9,600 nt of DNA from Chloroflexota bacterium. GTDB taxonomy: Bacteria; Chloroflexota; Limnocylindria; P2-11E. Within the stretch, counting starts at the first letter, position 1, and the number at the start of each line of letters is the position of its first letter. Shown here piece after piece: positions 4,938-9,600 of the stretch. Location: assembly GCA_013695575.1 (NCBI GenBank), contig JACDAF010000017.1, positions 1-9,600 of the forward strand, given 5' to 3'. Below the pieces are notes generated by a model. That model did not search any database and was not told where the DNA came from. It was given only the letters and a program-made list of their open reading frames with translations. The position numbers and the translations under genes were made by a program.

Positions 4938-5918
4938 GTGACGGTGGCGGTGCCGATCATCGAGTTCGAGGACGTCCACAAGGACTTCGTCGTCCACCGC
5001 AAGGCGGGGCGCCTGCGACGCGAGCGCACCGTCGTGCGCGCCGTCGACGGGCTCTCCTTCGCCGTCGAGCGCGGCGCGATCGTCGGGTACATCGGTCCGA
5101 ACGGCGCGGGGAAGTCGACCACGGTCAAGCTGCTCACAGGCATCCTCGTGCCCTCCGCGGGGCGGGTGTCCGTCGCCGGGCTCATCCCCGCGAAGCAGCG
5201 CATCACGCTCGCGAGACGGATCGGCGCCATGTTCGGCCAGCGCGTGCAGCTCTGGTGGGATCTGCCGCTCATCGACTCGTTCGACCTGCTGCGCCACATC
5301 TACCGGATCCCCGAGGAGCGCTACCGCCAGAACCTGACCGAGTTCCGTGAGCTGCTCGAGCTCGACCCGTTCCTGCGGACGCCGGTGCGGCAGCTCTCGC
5401 TCGGCCAGCGCATCCGCGGCGAGGTCGTCGCGGCGATGCTGCACGACCCCGAGGTGGTCTTCCTCGACGAGCCGACCATCGGCCTGGACGTCGTGGCGAA
5501 GCAGCGAGTCCGCGAGTTCCTGACGGCGGCGAACCGCGAGCGTGGTGTGACCGTGATGCTGACCACGCACGACCTCGCGGACATCGAGCGCCTCTGCTCC
5601 CGGATCCTCATCCTCGACCGCGGCCGGCTCGTGTACGACGGCGGGCTGGAAGCTCTGAAGGCGCGCTACGGCGGTGAGCGCACGCTCGTCGTGGATCTCG
5701 AGGAGTCGGGCCCCGCGCTGCGCGTCACTGACGCGCGGGTCACGCGCGTTGACGGTCCCCGGCAGTGGATCGCCTTCGACCGCGAGCGCACGAACGCTGC
5801 GCGGCTCGCGGCTGAGGTGGCCTCACAGGCAGCCTTGCGGGACCTGACCGTCGAGGAGCCGGACATCGAGGATGTGGTGCGGCGGATCTACGCGGAGCGT
5901 CAGGTCGGTCGCACGTAA
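4938..5918 (+). CDS. ABC exporter ATP-binding protein
   Basis: A 326-residue ABC ATPase that should power the two upstream permeases. All nucleotide-binding motifs are intact: Walker A GPNGAGKST at residues 53-61, Q-loop Gln101 (MFGQRVQLWW), signature LSLGQ at 153-157, Walker B VVFLDEP at 173-179 with catalytic Glu178, D-loop GLD at 182-184 and H-loop His211 (TTHD). The N-terminal stretch VHRKAGRLRRERTVVRAVDGLSF and the C-terminal extension of about 90 residues (after about 235) are usual for ATPases paired with family 6 permeases. The GTG at 4938 has GGAG at 4927-4930; GTG codons at 4944 and 4950 are alternatives. It ends the exporter operon and faces a convergent gene. No strong terminator was seen in the 103-base gap that follows. 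Export rather than import is inferred from family and from the lack of a binding protein. Confidence 0.92.
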   Translation: MTVAVPIIEFEDVHKDFVVHRKAGRLRRERTVVRAVDGLSFAVERGAIVGYIGPNGAGKSTTVKLLTGILVPSAGRVSVAGLIPAKQRITLARRIGAMFGQRVQLWWDLPLIDSFDLLRHIYRIPEERYRQNLTEFRELLELDPFLRTPVRQLSLGQRIRGEVVAAMLHDPEVVFLDEPTIGLDVVAKQRVREFLTAANRERGVTVMLTTHDLADIERLCSRILILDRGRLVYDGGLEALKARYGGERTLVVDLEESGPALRVTDARVTRVDGPRQWIAFDRERTNAARLAAEVASQAALRDLTVEEPDIEDVVRRIYAERQVGRT

Positions 5919-6021
5919 CGCACACTCTCGCTTCCAGTCGCCGCCCGGCCGCTGTGACCACGCTGCAGGTCGCCTCGCGCAGCGCAGGCTCGCGTGCCGT
6001 GCACGCATCCACGCGCGGGGG

Positions 6022-6519
6022 TCAGGCTTCGAGCGCCGTGAGTGCGGCGATGTCGCCGAGATCCTGCGGCCGCCCGGCGGCCTGCTTCATCCGGATGAGG
6101 TCGTCGAGACCGGCGATGCGGATCTCGAACCCGCCAAGGTCTACGGCCAGCGATCGAGCGTTGAGCTCCTTGTAGGCTGGCGCTCCCGGCACCTCACCGA
6201 ACACATCGAGGCCGCCGGCATCCGTCTCGAGCGTGAAGTTCGCACCGCTCTCAAGTGTCTTGGGGTCGTACACGTCGATGTCAAGCAGATGTGCGTCGAC
6301 GCCCGAGAGGCGGGCCTGCATCTCGCGCAGTGCGGCTGCCAGTCGCTTGAAGTTGGCGGACTCGGGCGAGGGAACGAGATCGACGTCGCGGGTATTACGC
6401 GTGTGGCCGTGGGCGATGACCGCGATCCCGCCGATGACAACGTAGTTCACGCGGTGGCGCGCGAGGCACTGGAAGATGTGGCGCGGATCCGATGACGTGA
6501 TCACGGGCCGTGCGCTCAT
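6022..6519 (-). CDS. small nucleotidyltransferase (AbiEii/DUF6036-like), probable toxin-type partner of the HTH gene
   Basis: A 165-residue protein of the DNA polymerase beta-like nucleotidyltransferase superfamily. The active-site pattern is visible: GG at residues 30-31 in VVIGGIAVIAHG, DVD at 45-47 in TRDVDL, and a third likely carboxylate, Asp105 in GGLDVFG. The C-terminal KQAAGRPQDLGDIAAL (145-160) is common in AbiEii and DUF6036-type enzymes. Relatives include toxins that modify tRNA or proteins with nucleotides, and others of unknown role. All catalytic residues appear intact. The ATG at 6519 overlaps the stop of the upstream HTH gene by 4 bases (ATGA), which defines this start; a frame-compatible start at 6570 would lie inside that gene. 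HTH gene first, nucleotidyltransferase second matches many toxin-antitoxin operons, but toxicity is inference. Confidence 0.8.
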   Translation of the reverse strand: MSARPVITSSDPRHIFQCLARHRVNYVVIGGIAVIAHGHTRNTRDVDLVPSPESANFKRLAAALREMQARLSGVDAHLLDIDVYDPKTLESGANFTLETDAGGLDVFGEVPGAPAYKELNARSLAVDLGGFEIRIAGLDDLIRMKQAAGRPQDLGDIAALTALEA

Positions 6520-6854
6520 CGGCGAGCGAGTCTCGCCGCCGCGCCGACGGCCGAGTTGAGCCGCATCCAAGCGAAGGCACGTTCGAGGCGCTGCGCCGGC
6601 GTCAGCGCACGTTCCGCATGCAGGTGCGCGAGGTCGTAGTCGCCGCGCATGGGACGGGCGTCCAGCTCGAGATCTTCGCCCATCACCTGCAGCAATCTGC
6701 GGAGGGTTTCGGCGGTCGGCGAGCGGCCGCCGGTCTCCAGCCGGCTGATCGCCGTTTGCGTCGTCCCCGCCCGGCGCGCGAGTGTTGCCTGCGTCAGTCC
6801 GCGGCGAGCTCGCACCGTGCGAATGAGGTGATCGGGCTCCATACCCATGAGCAT
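6516..6854 (-). CDS. XRE-family helix-turn-helix regulator, probable antitoxin-type partner
   Basis: A protein of 108-112 residues with an XRE/Cro-type HTH domain: IRTVRARRGLTQATLARRAG followed by TTQTAISRLETG and RSPTAETLRRLLQVMG, covering about the first 60 residues. The tail (about 65-112) contains ALTPAQRLERAFAWMRLN, a helix that could contact the nucleotidyltransferase. ATGs at 6854, 6848 and 6842 are all possible and none has a good ribosome binding site. A TATGCT hexamer on the minus strand at 6855-6850 could be a -10 box for a leaderless transcript starting near 6842, so the shortest form may be the real one. It is coupled by a 4-base overlap to the nucleotidyltransferase and probably binds its own promoter. 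Plain transcriptional control without a toxin role is possible. Confidence 0.8.
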   Translation of the reverse strand: MLMGMEPDHLIRTVRARRGLTQATLARRAGTTQTAISRLETGGRSPTAETLRRLLQVMGEDLELDARPMRGDYDLAHLHAERALTPAQRLERAFAWMRLNSAVGAAARLARR

Positions 6855-6996
6855 ATCCGATCGGCTATGCCTCGAAGCGCAGCGCAACTGGCGGAAGACG
6901 CCACGTTCGAGACGAAGTCCTGGCAGGGGAGTCCCCCCACGATGTGCGGGTCGGCGAAGGGGAGGCGCTCGGGTCGAGGCCTGCGGCAGCCGAAGC

Positions 6997-7818
6997 TCAG
7001 GCCGGCGCGCTGACGAGGATCCCCGTGTACCGGCCGGGAACGAGCACCGTGGCCCACGGCGCCAGCGCCGCGACGCGATCCACGAACCTGCCCGCCGACC
7101 CGGCGTTGTGCGCGAAGAGCTCGTAGTGCATCGGCACGGCGATCGGTATCCCGGCGTCCCGGACGAGCTCCGCCGCCTCGTCGGCGCTGAGGTTGCCGAC
7201 GAGGTCACGCGCCTCGCGTTGCGCATCGCGTCCGTTCACCGGGAGCAGCGCGACATCGATCGCCAGCGCGCGCAGACGCTCCGCCATGCCGTCGTAGCGG
7301 ATCGTGTCGCCAGCGTGATAGATGCGCACGCCATCGAGCGCGATGACGTACCCCAGGTAGCGATGCTCGCCCTCTGTTAGGCCGAACGTGTACGCGTCGG
7401 CGACGTGGACCCCGTGACAGGCCGGCACGGGCATGATCGTCGCGGCGCCGAGCTCGATGGCCGTCCCTGGGGCGGCGCCGATGACGCGGCCCGCCCCCGC
7501 GGCCTCGGCCGTCCGCTCGACCAGCGGCTCGGGCACGACGAAGCGGGCGCCCCTCGCGGCCGCTGCGATCGCCGGAATGCTCGGCAGGTCGAGATGGTCG
7601 CGGTGCTCGTGGGTGGCGAGCACGAGGTCGGCGAAGCCAAGCTCCTCCGCCGCGAGCGGTGCCGGCTGCGTCCGGTCGGGACGCGCGGACAGGAACGCGT
7701 CGACGACGACGGCCATCGTCGTCCCGCGAATGACGAACCCGGCCTGTCCGAGCCAGAAGAGCCAGACCGAGCCGGACGTCGGCCGGCTCCCGGCGATCCG
7801 TCCGGCATAGCCGCTCAC
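6997..7818 (-). CDS. UlaG-like metallo-beta-lactamase-fold hydrolase (putative lactonase)
   Basis: A 273-residue metallo-beta-lactamase superfamily enzyme. Metal ligands are in place: HEHRDH at residues 70-75 (the HxHxDH motif), His135 in ACHG, Asp171 in YHAGDT and His231 in PMHYELF. WLGQAGFVI near residue 22, YHAGDTIRYDG and LLPVNGRD resemble UlaG, the L-ascorbate-6-phosphate lactonase, and its relatives. UlaG itself is longer, about 350 residues. No signal peptide is seen, so it should be cytoplasmic. The GTG at 7818 overlaps the stop of the upstream permease by 4 bases (GTGA), placing it as the last gene of the importer operon. The natural guess is that it hydrolyses a lactone, ester or phosphoester delivered by that importer, but the substrate is unknown and the family is broad. 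Confidence 0.85.
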   Translation of the reverse strand: MSGYAGRIAGSRPTSGSVWLFWLGQAGFVIRGTTMAVVVDAFLSARPDRTQPAPLAAEELGFADLVLATHEHRDHLDLPSIPAIAAAARGARFVVPEPLVERTAEAAGAGRVIGAAPGTAIELGAATIMPVPACHGVHVADAYTFGLTEGEHRYLGYVIALDGVRIYHAGDTIRYDGMAERLRALAIDVALLPVNGRDAQREARDLVGNLSADEAAELVRDAGIPIAVPMHYELFAHNAGSAGRFVDRVAALAPWATVLVPGRYTGILVSAPA

Positions 7819-8651
7819 TCGCGCACGCGGAAGACCATCTGCGTCGGGCTCACGAAACGGAGCGCCACGACGAGCATCGTGAGCGTCGTGAGCATGTACA
7901 CCACCGCCAGCGCATCGACTGCCTGGGCCGGGCGGATCCCGGCGCCGAACAGGGCCGTGTACAGGGCGACGACGAGGGTCTGGGTGTCCGCGCCCGAGAC
8001 GAGGAAGGTCAGCTCGAACATCCCCATCGTCCGCACCACGACGAGCAGCGCCGCCGTCAGGATGCCCGGCACGAGGAGCGGGAAGAGCACGCGCCGGAAG
8101 ACCTGCAGCGGGGAGGCGCCGAGCGTGCGCGCGGCCCGCTCCACGTTCGGGTCGAGCTGCTCGATGAACGGCGTCATGACCAGGATGACGAACGGCAGCG
8201 CGGGGACGAGGTTGATCAGGATGACCCCCGGGAGCGTCGCGGCGAGCTGCGTGCGGTAGAGCTGCGAGGCCAGCGGGATCCCGTACGTGAGCGGCGGCAT
8301 GAGCATCGGGAGCAGATAGAGGGCGAGGAGCACGCGCTTGCCGCGGAACTGCGCCCGGGCCAGGACGTACGCGGCTGGTACGCCCATGAGGCACGCGAGC
8401 ACGGCGACCGCGAGCGTGACGACGATGGTGAAGCGGAGCACGTCGACCATGGCGAACTGCGAGTCGGCGTAGCCATACCACCTGGTGGTGAAGCCGCTCG
8501 GCCACCACCCGCCGAACCAGGTCTGCGCGAAGGAGTTCACCACGACGGTCGCCATCGCCGCGAAGAGGTTGATGAAGAAGACGCCCAGCACCACGGCGAA
8601 GAGCACGCGCAGGGCGGTCTCGAGCGGCCCCGCCGGCCGGGTGCCGCTCAT
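7815..8651 (-). CDS. ABC importer permease, PotC-like
   Basis: A 278-residue inner-membrane permease of the binding-protein-dependent importer type (BPD_transp_1). The cytoplasmic EAA loop, which docks onto the ATPase, is clear at about residues 171-197 (ERAARTLGASPLQVFRRVLF then PLLVPGI). About six hydrophobic segments are visible (near 15-38, 72-98, 107-128, 141-162, 193-220, 243-266). The periplasmic stretch NSFAQTWFGGWWPSGFTTRW near 39-58 resembles the second permease of the spermidine/putrescine and related Fe3+, thiamine and phosphonate systems. The ATG at 8651 overlaps the stop of the preceding permease by 4 bases (ATGA), and its own stop overlaps the start of the hydrolase gene. The substrate cannot be read from the sequence. 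Confidence 0.9.
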   Translation of the reverse strand: MSGTRPAGPLETALRVLFAVVLGVFFINLFAAMATVVVNSFAQTWFGGWWPSGFTTRWYGYADSQFAMVDVLRFTIVVTLAVAVLACLMGVPAAYVLARAQFRGKRVLLALYLLPMLMPPLTYGIPLASQLYRTQLAATLPGVILINLVPALPFVILVMTPFIEQLDPNVERAARTLGASPLQVFRRVLFPLLVPGILTAALLVVVRTMGMFELTFLVSGADTQTLVVALYTALFGAGIRPAQAVDALAVVYMLTTLTMLVVALRFVSPTQMVFRVRE

Positions 8652-9493
8652 CCCTTGCCACCGCGTGCGGGGCCCGCGTAGAGGCGGGCGCGCAGCGCGA
8701 ACACGAGGCCGATGAGCGCGAGCTGCAGGGCGCCCATGACGAGCGCGATCGCCGAGCCCGCCGAGAAGTCGAACCGCTCGTAGGCGGCCTGGAACGCCGC
8801 GATCGAGAGGACCCGCGTCGAGCCGCCGGGCTCCCCAAGCAGCACCGCCGAGGGGAAGACGCCGAACGCGAGGACGAACGTCAAGGCGAACGCGGTCGCG
8901 ATCCCCGGTGCCATGAGCGGCAGGAGGACCCGGCGGAAGGTCTGCCACCGTCCGGCGCCGAGCATGTGCGCGGCGCGCTCGAGAGCGGGGTCGATCCCCG
9001 AGACGTACCCGAGCATGAGCAGGAAGGCGAACGGGAAGGCGGTGAGCATGATCGCCAGCAGGACCGCCCCGTACGTGTGCAGCAGGCGGACCGGCGCATC
9101 GATGAGGTGCAGCGACTCCAGCGTCCGGTTGAACCAGCCCACCGGGCCGAAGTAGAAGAGCATCGCGTCGGCGATGAAGACCGGACCCAGGGTCACCGGC
9201 ACGACGAGCAGCGCGGTGAGCACACGCTCGCCGCGCAGCCCGTGCCGCATCCGATACGCGAGCGGGACCGCGAGCAGGACGCAGAGGAGCGCCGCCGGCA
9301 ACGCCAGCGCGAAGGTGTTGCCGATCGACGCGCGCTGGAACTCGTCGCCGAAGAACGCCGCGTAGTTCGCTAGCGGCCCGCCGGTGCGTGGCGTGACGCT
9401 CAGGAAGAGGCCGTAGCCGAACGGGTAGACGAACGCGAGCGCCAGGAAGAGCACCGCAGGCAGCGACAGCACGAGGCCCTGGCGGGCGCTCAC
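8648..9493 (-). CDS. ABC importer permease, PotB-like
   Basis: A 281-residue importer permease that pairs with the PotC-like subunit. The EAA loop lies at about residues 171-197 (ERAAHMLGAGRWQTFRRVLL then PLMAPGI). Hydrophobic segments are near 7-32, 59-80, 91-114, 138-165, 196-220 and 245-268. The N-terminus, with a first membrane segment followed by LSVTPRTGGPLANYAAFF, is the usual PotB-type form. The start is a GTG at 9493 that overlaps the stop of the upstream ATPase gene by 4 bases (GTGA). With an ATPase, two permeases and a hydrolase all overlapping by 4 bases, this is one co-translated operon. Polyamine, iron, thiamine and aminophosphonate importers all share this form, so the substrate is left open. 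Confidence 0.9.
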   Translation of the reverse strand: MSARQGLVLSLPAVLFLALAFVYPFGYGLFLSVTPRTGGPLANYAAFFGDEFQRASIGNTFALALPAALLCVLLAVPLAYRMRHGLRGERVLTALLVVPVTLGPVFIADAMLFYFGPVGWFNRTLESLHLIDAPVRLLHTYGAVLLAIMLTAFPFAFLLMLGYVSGIDPALERAAHMLGAGRWQTFRRVLLPLMAPGIATAFALTFVLAFGVFPSAVLLGEPGGSTRVLSIAAFQAAYERFDFSAGSAIALVMGALQLALIGLVFALRARLYAGPARGGKG

Positions 9494-9600
9494 GGTCGCG
9501 CCTCGCCCTCGGCCGGGTACACGAGCAGACGATGCGGCGCGACGTCGAGCGAGATCAGGTCGCCTGGCGACAGTGGCCCGGACGAGACCGCGTAGAGGCG
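9490..9600 (-). CDS. ABC importer ATP-binding protein, C-terminal end (partial)
   Basis: The frame ending with TGA at 9492-9490 continues to the window edge and gives 36 residues, from RLYAVSSGPLSPGDLISLDV to LLVYPAEGEARP. The pattern of a short strand, a G-D turn, an L-DV strand, an AP.R turn and a hydrophobic LLVY strand fits the TOBE/OB-like C-terminal domain of importer ATPases such as PotA, MalK and UgpC. That domain contributes to regulation and sometimes substrate sensing. The frame overlaps the PotB-like permease start by 4 bases, the expected place for the operon ATPase. The nucleotide-binding motifs are outside the window, so the call rests on the short tail and gene order. Confidence 0.72.
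   Translation of the reverse strand, partial: RLYAVSSGPLSPGDLISLDVAPHRLLVYPAEGEARP

Noticed and set aside
6900..6950. GGGGAGTCCCC hairpin as terminator after the importer operon
   Set aside because: The stem is only 4 bp with no U-rich tract on either strand.
7819..8838. Upstream extension of the hydrolase frame to give a 613-residue protein
   Set aside because: The added part is an out-of-frame reading of the PotC-like permease. The GTG at 7818 with its 4-base overlap gives a normal enzyme.

Overview
This is a GC-rich bacterial chromosome segment with GTG starts and tightly packed genes. The ribosomal proteins are clearly bacterial. Their style, together with the ABC-2 family 6 exporter, suggests a high-GC Chloroflexota or actinobacterial-type lineage, but that placement is inference and was not tested.

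Left part (1-2996): the ribosomal stalk cluster. It holds the 3' end of rplK (L11), complete rplA (L1), rplJ (L10) and rplL (L7/L12). The usual rplK-rplA-rplJ-rplL run is interrupted between rplA and rplJ by a DNA alkylation repair (AlkD-like) gene on the opposite strand. rplJL therefore needs its own promoter. It has a long, highly structured leader (about 1861-2027) that reads as an L10-binding leader followed by a strong intrinsic terminator, with an alternative antiterminator pairing. This is an attenuation layout like the one known for Bacillus subtilis rplJL. rpoB does not follow rplL.

Middle (2997-5918): a 241-base gene-free stretch contains an 18-bp near-perfect palindrome and a 10-bp perfect terminator hairpin that ends only about 16 bases before the next start codon. 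It leads into a three-gene ABC exporter operon: two ABC-2 family (DUF990-type) permeases and their ATPase. A patch of degenerate GC-rich repeats separates the second permease from the ATPase.

Right part (5919-9600, minus strand): an HTH regulator and a small DxD nucleotidyltransferase overlap by 4 nt and look like a toxin-antitoxin-type pair. Upstream of them in transcription order is an importer operon: the C-terminal tail of an ATPase (cut by the window edge), a PotB-like permease, a PotC-like permease and a UlaG-like metallo-beta-lactamase-fold hydrolase. All three junctions are 4-nt ATGA or GTGA overlaps, implying translational coupling. No substrate-binding protein is in the window.

No mobile element, CRISPR array, tRNA or rRNA was seen. 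The points most worth following up are the rplJ attenuator, the leader before the exporter, the HTH-nucleotidyltransferase pair and the lactonase-like enzyme wired into the importer operon.
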